DNA of 56,868 bases, taken from assembly GCF_001311885.1 (NCBI RefSeq), contig NZ_BBCE01000020.1:1-56868 (forward strand), read 5' to 3'. How positions within the stretch are numbered: the first letter of the stretch is position 1; every line of letters starts with the position of its first letter. The position numbers and the translations under genes are program-made. The notes beneath the pieces are model-generated. The model did not search any database, had not been told where the DNA came from, and saw only the letters and a program-made list of their open reading frames with translations. Source of the stretch: Syntrophomonas palmitatica JCM 14374. GTDB lineage: Bacteria > Bacillota > Syntrophomonadia > Syntrophomonadales > Syntrophomonadaceae. This document shows, piece by piece, positions 46,568 through 56,007 of the stretch.

Positions 46568-48845
46568 ATTTGAACGGAAGGACCCCTTTAAGGGGACGGA
46601 AACACGATTTCGCCTGTATTATTCCGATTCACTAAAACTAATTTGAACGGAAGGACCCCTTTAAGGGGACGGAAACTCTACAAGTTCCCACTTATCGGTT
46701 ATGGTAACCATTTGAACGGAAGGACCCTTTAAGGGGACGGAAACTTGTTCTGATTCGTCGGTATAAATAACCTTAACATTTGAACGGAAGGACCCTTTAA
46801 GGGGACGGAAACTTAAACTGGAAAAACGTTCCTACTGAGGCCCCAGAATTTGAACGGAAGGACCCCTTTAAGGGGACGGAAACACACGCGGCTGCCTTTT
46901 GAGGTTTCGCAAATTGCATTTGAACGGAAGGACCCCTTTAAGGGGACGGAAACAGGTCTATCACTTGTCGTCCCTCCCTTCAGCCTTGTATTTGAACGGA
47001 AGGACCCCTTTAAGGGGACGGAAACGCTTCAGACAAAAGTTGATTCTCCTTTCATCAAACATTTGAACGGAAGGACCCCTTTAAGGGGACGGAAACCCCT
47101 TTAAGGGGACGGAAACTTAAACATGCCGGTGGAGAAAATTTTTTACATAATTTGAACGGAAGGACCCTTTAAGGGGACGGAAACTCTATCTCTTTATTGA
47201 TGGTGTCTTTTTGTGTATTTGAACGGAAGGACCCCTTTAAGGGGACGGAAACGTTTTTAGATCGAGTAATTCGGATTCAATCTCCCATTTGAACGGAAGG
47301 ACCCCTTTAAGGGGACGGAAACGCAAAACGCTGAAGCTGTATATTTTTGCTCCAATTCATTTGAACGGAAGGACCCCTTTAAGGGGACGGAAACTTCGTA
47401 CCACATTTTATTGCGGCAAGTTTCTCCATTTGAACGGAAGGACCCCTTTAAGGGGACGGAAACAACTCGACTTGTCCTTTAATTTCCATGTTTTTATTTG
47501 AACGGAAGGACCCCTTTAAGGGGACGGAAACCCGGGGACGGACGCGGCGTTGCTGAGCATCATTATTATTTGAACGGAAGGACCCCTTTAAGGGGACGGA
47601 AACCTGCGCTGCCGTCCAAATGATTGAACCAACGGCAAAAGAATTTGAACGGAAGGACCCCTTTAAGGGGACGGAAACCCCCAGTCGCCCTGCCAGGTTC
47701 CGTCCCCGATGGGGCGGATTTGAACGGAAGGACCCCTTTAAGGGGACGGAAACTTCCAGACCCGCAGGGTCTAAAGGATTTACTTCATTCCCATTTGAAC
47801 GGAAGGACCCCTTTAAGGGGACGGAAACTGGACAAGGAGTGTTTATCGACATTATGCCATATGATTTGAACGGAAGGACCCCTTTAAGGGGACGGAAACT
47901 TTCCCTTGAAAATTGCTTTCCAGGGAAAAACAATCAAATTTGAACGGAAGGACCCCTTTAAGGGGACGGAAACCCAACATTTCGATATACCAGCCATCCA
48001 GTTCGCCATATTTGAACGGAAGGACCCCTTTAAGGGGACGGAAACGTCGCCGGGAACGGCGTCAGTGAACACTATATCGGATTTGAACGGAAGGACCCTT
48101 TAAGGGGACGGAAACGGCAGTCTAGTACAGACTCCCCGCGGCCTCCACCTTAATTTGAACGGAAGGACCCCTTTAAGGGGACGGAAACTACTTTTGCAAA
48201 ATGCGCTTGCAACGTGTTTTTGTTCATTTGAACGGAAGGACCCTTTAAGGGGACGGAAACGCCCTCTGCCTCCACCTTATCGGAGGCCTTTCTGAGCATT
48301 TGAACGGAAGGACCCCTTTAAGGGGACGGAAACCTGGTCGCGGCTACTATTTTGCCGTTCTCCACCAGGATTTGAACGGAAGGACCCCTTTAAGGGGACG
48401 GAAACCGTATGCCCTGGTAGCCGGTACCACATGCGTCAAAGATTTGAACGGAAGGACCCCTTTAAGGGGACGGAAACATTACCGTTGTCATCGGTATAAT
48501 CATGCTGGTATACAAGATTTGAACGGAAGGACCCCTTTAAGGGGACGGAAACGCCCATTCTTCGGGCGTTACTGGTTCCAGGCTTACAATTTGAACGGAA
48601 GGACCCCTTTAAGGGGACGGAAACAAAAACAACCTGGACCGTAACCGCAGGTGCGGACCTTGCATTTGAACGGAAGGACCCCTTTAAGGGGACGGAAACA
48701 CTCTCCACCGTCCCGGCATTTGTCGCCGGGAACGGCATTTGAACGGAAGGACCCTTTAAGGGGACGGAAACCGGGGTAACCGGGGACTGGAGAGTAGCGG
48801 GTATAAAATATTTGAACGGAAGGACCCCTTTAAGGGGACGGAAAA
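46568..48845 (+). CRISPR. CRISPR array, 32 repeats and 31 spacers
   Basis: The 36-base repeat starts ATTTGAACGGAAGGA, has a CCCCTTTAAGGGG palindrome, and ends ACGGAAAC, a plausible 8-nt 5' handle. Repeats begin at 46568, 46641, 46710, 46778, 46848, 46918, 46990, 47061, 47150, 47217, 47287, 47359, 47428, 47496, 47568, 47643, 47718, 47793, 47864, 47938, 48010, 48081, 48153, 48226, 48298, 48370, 48442, 48517, 48589, 48664, 48737 and 48810. Six (46710, 46778, 47150, 48081, 48226, 48737) have CCC and are 35 bases. The last ends GAAAA. Spacers are 32-39 bases, apart from one region where a 20-base partial repeat (47097-47116) abuts a full one. Confidence 0.98.
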
Positions 48846-48871
48846 ATCTATTTGGGTTCGGGGGTGTTTTT

Positions 48872-49876
48872 ATCAGCTTTTTATATGTTTATGAACGAGG
48901 CGCTAAAATTGGTGTACAGAATAATTGCGTGATTATCGAAAGCGATAATTTAAAACGTACCCTGCCGATAGAAGGCATAGAAAACGTAATAATTTTTGGC
49001 GATACCAGCCTGAGCTCTAACTGCGTCAAGCATTTTATGGAACGGGATATCAACCTCACCTGGCTGTCAAACCAGGGACAATTTTATGGACGCTTGGAAT
49101 CAACGCGCAGTGTAAATATCTATCGCCAAAGGCGGCAATTTGCCTGCGGTGAGGATGAAGAGTTCTGCCTGACCCTGGGAAAGAAGATTATTGGTGCTAA
49201 AGTTAAGAACCAAATCACTATACTGAGGCGTTACCAGAGAAACCGGCCGCAAAGTTCAGCTCAAGCCAGTATTGACGCTATGAATAAGCTCCTGCCTATT
49301 ATAAATAAAGCAGAATGCCGGGAGGAACTGATGGGGTATGAGGGAAATGCGGCCCGGCATTATTACCAGGCCCTGGGGTCGTTGGTGGAACAGGAATTTT
49401 CTTTTTCGGGACGCAGTCGACAGCCTCCGCGTGATCCCTTTAATTCCCTTTTGAGTTTTGCTTATACATTATTGATGTATGACGTTTATACAGCTGTAGT
49501 GAACCGAGGCTTAAATCCCTATGCCAGTTTCCTGCACAGCATCAGAAACGGACATCCGGCTTTGTGTTCGGATTTGATGGAAGAATGGCGTCCTGTCCTG
49601 GCAGATTCATTGGCTCTTTATGTTACCAGCAAGGGTATTATTAAACGCGAGCATTTTGAAAAACCTGCCCAGGAGGGCGGAGTATATTTGGACAAACAGG
49701 CTTCCAAAATCTATATTGCAGAATACGAGAAGAAAGTTCGCAGTCGTTCCAATTATATAAATTATGTTGATTATTCGGTTAGCTTCCGGCGGGCGATAGA
49801 AATGCAGTGCCAGCGTTTGGCCCATGCAGTTGAAGAAGGTAATCCGGATATATATCAACCGGTGGTGATCAGGTAA
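48872..49876 (+). CDS. cas1: Cas1 integrase
   Basis: Cas1 inserts new spacers with Cas2. The domain reads FLYVYERGAKIGVQNNCVII at the start, YEGNAARHYYQALG with the catalytic Glu, and HSIRNGHPALCSDLMEEWRP with His and acids. About 334 residues. The open frame runs back into the last repeat with no ATG. The family start falls on ATC 48872 (ATC AGC TTT), 7 bases after a GGGGGTG site, where most homologues have ATG. It overlaps cas2 by 1 base. Confidence 0.94.
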   Translation: MSFLYVYERGAKIGVQNNCVIIESDNLKRTLPIEGIENVIIFGDTSLSSNCVKHFMERDINLTWLSNQGQFYGRLESTRSVNIYRQRRQFACGEDEEFCLTLGKKIIGAKVKNQITILRRYQRNRPQSSAQASIDAMNKLLPIINKAECREELMGYEGNAARHYYQALGSLVEQEFSFSGRSRQPPRDPFNSLLSFAYTLLMYDVYTAVVNRGLNPYASFLHSIRNGHPALCSDLMEEWRPVLADSLALYVTSKGIIKREHFEKPAQEGGVYLDKQASKIYIAEYEKKVRSRSNYINYVDYSVSFRRAIEMQCQRLAHAVEEGNPDIYQPVVIR

Positions 49877-50202
49877 TGCAAAGCCATAATCGCATATTTA
49901 TTTTTGACGAGTTTATTGCGGAAGAGAGGCGAAAATACTTGGTGGTAATTATTTATGATATTGTTGATAACCGCCGCCGCGCAGCCTTTGCCAAGTATTT
50001 ACAGGGGTTTGGGATCAGAGTGCAAAAATCGGCTTTTGAATGTATCCTGCCCCAGTCCAAATATGATAAGTTGGTAAAAGGAATACCCGGGTTGATAGCA
50101 CCCGAAGATCAGGTAAGGGTTTACAAGCTGACCAGCAATGCTGACATAAAATACTGGGGGTCAGTAGAGTTGCTGGAAGAGGAAGAAGTTGTAATTATTT
50201 GA
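49876..50202 (+). CDS. cas2: Cas2 adaptation protein
   Basis: The 108-residue ferredoxin-like protein has YLVVIIYDIVDNRRRAAFAK with the conserved Asp and RVQKSAFECIL. An N-terminal extension of about 20 residues precedes the core, so ATG 49876 may be followed by a later start. It forms the Cas1-Cas2 complex. Confidence 0.94.
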   Translation: MQSHNRIFIFDEFIAEERRKYLVVIIYDIVDNRRRAAFAKYLQGFGIRVQKSAFECILPQSKYDKLVKGIPGLIAPEDQVRVYKLTSNADIKYWGSVELLEEEEVVII

Positions 50203-50240
50203 TTGAAACAACCTTTGGCGTGTTGTTTGGAGGGAATAAA

Positions 50241-51596
50241 TTGTCTAAGGTCTTATTCAGTACCCTGGGGATGACCGACCCTATTAAAAATGATTATGAT
50301 GGGCCATTGCTGCATATTATGCGACACTATAAACCGGATAAGGTTTATCTGTTTATGACTCGGCGGGTTTGTGAACTGGCGGATCAGGATGATCGCTACC
50401 AGGTGCATGCCGCACGGCTTTGCGAACGAGAAGGTTTCGCCTGTGAATTTATCGAATTGCGCTATGCTGATATAGATAATCCACAAGAATTTGACCTTTT
50501 TCATCCTATTTTTGAAAAAGAATTGGTCAATATACATAATGAAAATCCCGGCAGTGAAATTATAATTAACCTATCTTCCGGGACGCCACAGATGAAGTCA
50601 GCCTGCCAGTTATTGGCTTTGACCGCTCCTTTTCCAGTTATGCCTGTTCAGGTTACAACGCCAAATGAAAGTGAAAATTACGGGTCACCAAACTATGATG
50701 TAGAATTGACCTGGAATAATAATCTGGATAACCACCCGGAGATGGAGCCCCGGGACAGAACCCGTCTAGTGCAATCAATTAACCTGCGGTTCCTGTTTTT
50801 ACGGGAAGCTGCCATTAGCAATATTGAAGCATATAACTATACTGCGGCCTTAAATATTCTCGCAGGAGTAAAGGATTTTATATCCCCTGATGTTATATGT
50901 TTATTAAAGGCGGCCCAATACCGCAAGAACATGGATCTTACCCAGGCGGAAAAGGAAAGCAGACGGGTCAAATATGATTTATTTCCGATTAAATCCGGAG
51001 ATGGCAAGGAACTGTTTGAATATTTGCTTTTATTAAGTTTGCAGCAACGGTCTGGACAGCTGATGGATTTTGTGCGCGGTATTTCACCGGCATTGAGCAA
51101 ACTCTTTGAGTTGTTTTTGCAGGAAAAATGCCAGAGACATATTAAGAGGGACTATTGTGAGGAAAAACAGCGGGGTTCTGGGCATTGGAAAATGAAAAGG
51201 TCTAAATTGGAAAAGATGGATCCTAATCTGTTGGCTTACTTTGATTTGAGATTTCCAACAGGTTTTAAGGATAGCGACTTATCTTTTTCCGCACTGTTAC
51301 CTATTATTGAGTTTGATTGCAATCCCCAGGGTTCATTTCCAAATGAAGCAGTATTGAAAAAAGCTCAGGATATGCGCGTTGTTGAGGAAAGCATCAGGAA
51401 CAAAGCGGCGCATAATATTATTGCGGTAAAAGAAGAACAGTTTGCCAGGGAAGCTGGAATCTCCAGTGATAAATTAATAAGAGATATGCAATGGCTGTAT
51501 AAATATATTTATCCTCATTATTTTACGGCCAATATTGATCCGTGGGAAAGTTATACCAAGATGAATAATGAAATTATTGCCCGACTTAAAACTTGA
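50241..51596 (+). CDS. csm6: Csm6, CARF-HEPN ribonuclease
   Basis: The N-terminal CARF domain (VLFSTLGMTDPI, HYKPDKVYLFMTRRVC, IIINLSSGTPQMKSA) senses cyclic oligoadenylate. The C-terminal HEPN domain has the R-x4-H motif SIRNKAAHN (R386, H391) for RNA cutting. About 451 residues from TTG 50241, which has a GGAGGGAATAAA site; an upstream TTG at 50199 lacks one. Together with Cas10 GGDD it makes a complete signalling branch. Confidence 0.93.
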   Translation: MSKVLFSTLGMTDPIKNDYDGPLLHIMRHYKPDKVYLFMTRRVCELADQDDRYQVHAARLCEREGFACEFIELRYADIDNPQEFDLFHPIFEKELVNIHNENPGSEIIINLSSGTPQMKSACQLLALTAPFPVMPVQVTTPNESENYGSPNYDVELTWNNNLDNHPEMEPRDRTRLVQSINLRFLFLREAAISNIEAYNYTAALNILAGVKDFISPDVICLLKAAQYRKNMDLTQAEKESRRVKYDLFPIKSGDGKELFEYLLLLSLQQRSGQLMDFVRGISPALSKLFELFLQEKCQRHIKRDYCEEKQRGSGHWKMKRSKLEKMDPNLLAYFDLRFPTGFKDSDLSFSALLPIIEFDCNPQGSFPNEAVLKKAQDMRVVEESIRNKAAHNIIAVKEEQFAREAGISSDKLIRDMQWLYKYIYPHYFTANIDPWESYTKMNNEIIARLKT

Positions 51597-51653
51597 GCAA
51601 ACCGAGATAAGAAAACGGACGAACCAAAAGAATTTTAATCAAAATAATGTATT

Positions 51654-51695
51654 AAGGGACGCGACCTTGCCCGGAGGAAGGTTGGTCCCTTTTTA
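51654..51695 (+). terminator. Intrinsic terminator after csm6
   Basis: AAGGGAC with GACCTT pairs with AAGGTT and GTCCCTT around a GC-rich loop, followed by TTTTT. It ends the CRISPR locus. Confidence 0.85.
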
Positions 51696-51740
51696 TTAAT
51701 CCGCTTCAATCACAGGTTTTTGTGTTACGGTTTATAAATT

Positions 51741-53045
51741 CTATTTTATGTCCAAGTTGTTTATCACCAGACCGGTTATGAGCTTGGGATAAAAATAGGT
51801 AGATTTCTGGGGCATTTTATCCCTGGCACTGGCTACGTCTACGATTTCCTGCACCCGGGTGGGATTTATGAGCAGACCTATCTGGTAGGATTTGTTATCT
51901 ACCTGTTCGACTACCCATTCTTCGCTGCGGCTGTAGGCCAGGTTTTCCTGATTGCGGCGTTCCTGTTCGCCGATGCCCAGTATCTGATCAAGGATGAGGT
52001 TATCCAGTAAAGCTACATCGAGATTCTTCCAGGCGTCTGATTTTTCCGCTGGCAGACAGGCGGACGCCTGGGGAAAATCTTTGAGTGTGAGCAGGTAAAG
52101 TTCCTGAGAGGCATAGAGGCCAAAGACGTGTTCCTTTTCACCCTTTGAAGCCATTTCCTCTATTAATGCGGGCAGATTATCCTTATTCCCCCGTTTTTCT
52201 ATCCTAAAGAGATTTTCCAACTGCTGCAGGAAACTGCTCATCTTAAAATCTTTTAATTTACCGGCTACCCGGTGGGTTGGCAGAACTACCAGCCCTTCAT
52301 CGAAAAGATTGACCAGGGTTGCCATAACGTAATCATAACCTGTAAGTCCCTGTTCTTTCATTTCCTCGGCATAACCCAGGGCGGTTTCGTAACGGTGATG
52401 GCCGTCGGCGATAAATATTTTTTTATCTGCCATAGTCTTGACTATTTTATCAATGATTTTCTGATCGTTTACCACCCAGATGCGATGGAATTCACCAGCT
52501 TCATCCTCAATGCTTATATCCGCGGGTTTTTCCTGGCTGTATTTAATAAGGCTGTTATCAATAACTTTCTTAGGATCGGAATAAAGTCCAAATATGGAAC
52601 TAAAATTGGCATGGGTACTTCTCATTAAATGCAGACGGTCAGCTTTTGGCTTGGACAGGGTTTCTTCGTGAGGCAGGATATTGCCGTTTTCATAAGGTTC
52701 TACTTTTAAGCCGCAGAGCAAACCATTGCGAATTAGCCGTTTGCCTTTGATCGTAAATTCCTGCTGATAAAGATAAAGAACAGGGCTGTCTTCAGCGATC
52801 AGAGTCTGGTCTTCCATCCATTTGTGCAGATACTGTGCGGCCCGCGTATAGCGGTTGTTGCAGGCTGTATCCTGGGGAAAGATAAGTCCTAGTTCGAGAC
52901 GAATAATGTTGACCGGATCTTCCGCATAATACCTGGCCTGGGCGGCTTCGTCAATGATGTCATAGGGAGGGGTCACCACTGAACTTAGTTTTTTTACTTT
53001 TTCCTGGTTGTAACGCAGCCCGCGAAAGGGAACAATGGTAGCCAT
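51741..53045 (-). CDS. DUF1015-family protein
   Basis: The protein starts MATIVPFRGLRYNQEKV, reads VVTPPYDIID and has IFIADGHHRYETALGYAEEM, the signature DGHHR segment of DUF1015. About 434 residues. ATG 53045 has AAGGAGG; the longer open frame to 53156 is not needed. The biochemical role is not established; in some genomes it lies by serine/phosphoglycerate genes, but not here. It is transcribed away from the PHP gene. Confidence 0.88.
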   Translation of the reverse strand: MATIVPFRGLRYNQEKVKKLSSVVTPPYDIIDEAAQARYYAEDPVNIIRLELGLIFPQDTACNNRYTRAAQYLHKWMEDQTLIAEDSPVLYLYQQEFTIKGKRLIRNGLLCGLKVEPYENGNILPHEETLSKPKADRLHLMRSTHANFSSIFGLYSDPKKVIDNSLIKYSQEKPADISIEDEAGEFHRIWVVNDQKIIDKIVKTMADKKIFIADGHHRYETALGYAEEMKEQGLTGYDYVMATLVNLFDEGLVVLPTHRVAGKLKDFKMSSFLQQLENLFRIEKRGNKDNLPALIEEMASKGEKEHVFGLYASQELYLLTLKDFPQASACLPAEKSDAWKNLDVALLDNLILDQILGIGEQERRNQENLAYSRSEEWVVEQVDNKSYQIGLLINPTRVQEIVDVASARDKMPQKSTYFYPKLITGLVINNLDIK

Positions 53046-53252
53046 ATATAACGTTAATCCTCCTTGCCCAATTTCCTTTACACGCCTAAATTTTAGACTA
53101 TAGCCTGTCTTATTGCAACTTTTTTCCCTGTCAGAGGTCTTTGATTCAGCATGCACATCTTAATGCAGCACCTCATAACACTTACTTTCTTGATTTATTG
53201 CCTGGCTAGTGATTTAATGAAATACTAAGGAATATTGCGGGGAGTCCTGATA

Positions 53253-54018
53253 ATGTTGCTCGATTATCATATCCATGCGGCGGCCCATGGTGAATATAGA
53301 TATGATTATGAATGGCTGAAATCATTTCTGGATACGGCTCGCCGGCAAGGGATAAAAGAAGTCGGATTTGCGGAACATGATGAGTTTGTTCAGCTTATTG
53401 ATGCTAAGGTTTTGGCCGGGCTGCGCGGGGAATACGATGATGTTCGCATAAGATTAGGTCTGGAAGTTGATTTTATTCCCGGCCGGGAGCCGGAAATCGC
53501 GGCTTTAAGAAACAAATACGATTGGGATTATTTTATAGGTTCTATTCATTTTATTGACGGCTGGGGTTTTGATCACCCGGATTATGGTTATTTATTTGAA
53601 AAAAAGGATTATGATCAGGTTTATGAAGAATATTTTAGTCTTGTAAATAGGATGGCATTAAGCGGCTTATTCGACGTGGTTGGTCACCTAGACCTTATTA
53701 AAATATGGGGCCACCGGCCTTGGCGGCAGAGTACCCTCGCATATGCCAAGCCGGTTTTACACAGTATTAAAGGCGCCGATGGTAATAGAAATAAATAGTG
53801 CCGGACTGCGTAAACCGGTGCGTGAGATCTATCCCGCTCAAGAACTTTTGGAGGTTATGTTTTCCTTGAATATACCTATTACCCTGGGTTCGGATGCTCA
53901 TCACCCTGAACAGCTGGGCGAAGGCCTGGCAGATGTGGTGAGATCAGCGCGGCAGGCGGGCTATAGAAAAGTGGCGGTCCTGGCAGGACGCAAACAAAGC
54001 CTGGTATCGATAGACTAA
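53253..54018 (+). CDS. PHP-domain phosphatase, HisJ-like (frameshifted)
   Basis: The metal ligands are DYHIHAA (His6, His8), VGFAEHDE, RLGLEVDF, IGSIHFIDGW, VVGHLDLIKIWG and GSDAHHPEQLG, the pattern of PHP-type histidinol-phosphatase. The frame changes near 53772; removing one G gives HSIKAPMVIEINSAGLRKPV. The intact length is about 254. ATG 53253 follows GGGGAG. No his gene is adjacent, so substrate assignment rests on family. Confidence 0.85.
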
Positions 54019-54140
54019 CCCAACATGGCCGCAGGTTACAAACATAAGAGCATAACACATAAGGAATTGAAAAACCTAAAAATCTGCTATTGTTTAGTAT
54101 TAATTAGCGGCTGTTTCATATTAATCAGCTAAGGAGAATT

Positions 54141-55155
54141 GTGGAATTGGAAAACCTGGCGATTTTGATTGTAAGTCTGGGCCTTATCCTGGTTGGGGCC
54201 GAATTGTTTGTTAATGGGATTGAATGGCTGGGGAAGAAGTGGAACCTGTCTGAAGGTGCGGTGGGCAGTGTGCTGGCAGCGGTTGGCACTGCTTTGCCTG
54301 AAACCCTAATTCCCATAATAGCCATAGTGTTCGGCGCCGGCAAAGCTGGCCATGAAATAGGCATTGGAGCTATTCTGGGCGCTCCTCTCATGCTCTCTAC
54401 CCTGGCTATGTTTGTAACCGGTGTGGCGGTGGTGGCGTTTCGGCGGCGGCGTTCCCGGGGAGCAAAATGGTAGCTGATTACTCTACCATGTCACGAGACC
54501 TGGGATTTTTTATTGTGGTTTTCTCAGCCGCAATACTGGCGGGGTTTATTCCTCCCTTTTTCCGCTCTATCCAGCTGGCAATAGCAGCCATAATGCTGAC
54601 TTCATACTTTCTGTATGTCCATACCATGCTGAATGAAGAACGCGACATTGAAAGCGACTCGGAAATGGCCCCATTATATTTGGCGCGCAAGTCGCAAAAT
54701 CCTCCTGTGCTGGTGATACTGCTGCAGGTGGCTGGTGCTCTGGCGGTAATAATATTCAGTGCCAAGTTGTTTGTGGTGGAGGTGGAAGCCCTGGCGATCG
54801 TATATGCGGTACCGGCTTTTGTTCTGTCTTTAATTATCGCCCCCATAGCCACTGAACTGCCGGAGAAATTCAACAGTGTTATCTGGGTGTCAAGGGAGAA
54901 GGATACCCTGGCCCTGGGGAATATCACCGGAGCTATGGTTTTTCAAAGCTCTGTCATTCCGGCCCTGGGGATATTTCTTACCGATTGGCAGCTTACCTCC
55001 GGAGCCTGTATTCGGCAGCCCTGGCCCTGATTTCATCTCTGGTTATCTACTTGGAACTGCGAACCCGCAAACATATCAGCGCGCCTATTTTAATGGCGGG
55101 AGGTTTATTCTATGTCCTGTTCCTCACGGGTGTGTTTGCGGGAATAATTAAGTAG
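54141..55155 (+). CDS. CaCA-family sodium/calcium exchanger-like protein (two frameshifts)
   Basis: This multi-span exchanger has the two alpha-repeat motifs AAVGTALPETLIPII and IIAPIATELPEKFNSVIW, each with the conserved Pro-Glu. The frame breaks in the A-run at 54464-54467 and at the CC of 55005-55006; restoring one base at each gives RGAKMVADYSTMSRD and SGALYSAALALISSLV. The intact length is about 338. GTG 54141 has an AAGGAGAATT site. Ion specificity cannot be read. Confidence 0.82.
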
Positions 55156-55183
55156 TATTGAGTAAAATATCGGGGGGATATCT

Positions 55184-55645
55184 GTGAATATAGAAAAGAG
55201 AATTGAGGAACTGGGTATTTTTATTCCAGCCGCCAGCAAACCGGTGGCAGCCTATGTGCCAGGGGTTGTTGCAGGAGATTTGCTCTTCATATCCGGGCAG
55301 CTGCCGGTATTTAATGGGAAATTGCTGTATTCTGGACGTGCAGGTCAGGACCTGAGTTTGGAAGATGGTCAGGCGGCAGCCCGTACCGCGGTTATAAACT
55401 GCCTGGCGGTTTTAAAGGATCAGATTGAAAGCTGGGATAATCTGGTGCGGGTTATTAAAATAACGGGTTTTGTACAGAGTGCGGATAGTTTTCATGAGCA
55501 GCACCTGATAATAAACGGGGCTTCACAATTACTGCTGGATATCTTTGGGGATCGCGGCAGACATAGCCGGGCGGCGGTAGGCGTCAATGCCTTGCCCTTA
55601 AATGCCGCCTGCGAAATAGAAATGATATGCCAAATTAAACGATAA
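55184..55645 (+). CDS. RidA/YjgF-family protein
   Basis: This 153-residue protein has [32 protein letters not shown] and [20 protein letters not shown], the RidA core with the conserved Arg. RidA hydrolyses reactive enamines/imines; this longer subgroup may differ. GTG 55184 has a GGGGGG site. It is followed by a YlbF gene after 14 bases. Confidence 0.88.
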   Translation: MNIEKRIEELGIFIPAASKPVAAYVPGVVAGDLLFISGQLPVFNGKLLYSGRAGQDLSLEDGQAAARTAVINCLAVLKDQIESWDNLVRVIKITGFVQSADSFHEQHLIINGASQLLLDIFGDRGRHSRAAVGVNALPLNAACEIEMICQIKR

Positions 55646-55659
55646 AGGAGAATAAATAG

Positions 55660-56007
55660 ATGACTGCAGCTGATCCATATGATAAAGCTCACGAACTGGC
55701 CCAGGCTATCATGAACAGTGACATTTACCGCAACTACCTGAATGCCAAGGAAGATGTAGAAAAAAACTTGGAAATCATGCGGAAAATACTTGTCCTGCGT
55801 GAGCACCAGATGGAAATCAACCGGGCCCAGGTTATGGGACAGAGCCTGCCGGAAAACAAACTGCGCGATGTAGCTATTGAACACGCGCAGTTATGCAAAG
55901 AACCTGGCGTGGCCGATTTTTTTGAAGCTGAAAGGGCCTTCATAAAGTTATATAATGATTTGATGGAAATAATTCACGAATCAGTCGGGCGCGCACTACA
56001 GGATTAA
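55660..56007 (+). CDS. YlbF/YmcA-family protein
   Basis: The 115-residue all-helical protein has [20 protein letters not shown] and [20 protein letters not shown]. YlbF/YmcA proteins help RNase Y processing and development in Bacillus. Its stop overlaps by 4 bases the stop of the converging flavoprotein gene. Confidence 0.85.
   Translation: MTAADPYDKAHELAQAIMNSDIYRNYLNAKEDVEKNLEIMRKILVLREHQMEINRAQVMGQSLPENKLRDVAIEHAQLCKEPGVADFFEAERAFIKLYNDLMEIIHESVGRALQD

Noticed and set aside
46850..48738. Open frames on both strands with repeating ERKDPFKGTET, LNGRTPLRGRK or VSVPLKGSFRSN
   Set aside because: They are translations of the CRISPR repeat, which has no stop in several frames; they are not proteins.
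35349..48845. AAGGGGACGG shared by the CRISPR repeat and the palindrome in rnpB
   Set aside because: Ten bases in GC-rich palindromes can match by chance and the flanks differ, so common origin is not supported.
7308..55006. Programmed ribosomal frameshifting as the cause of the split genes
   Set aside because: The sites share no slippery heptamer or downstream structure, occur in genes not known for frameshifting, and are fixed by one base each.
54876..55151. 91-codon frame at the end of the CaCA gene
   Set aside because: It is the wrong frame. The exchanger continues in another frame after one restored C and ends at 55155.
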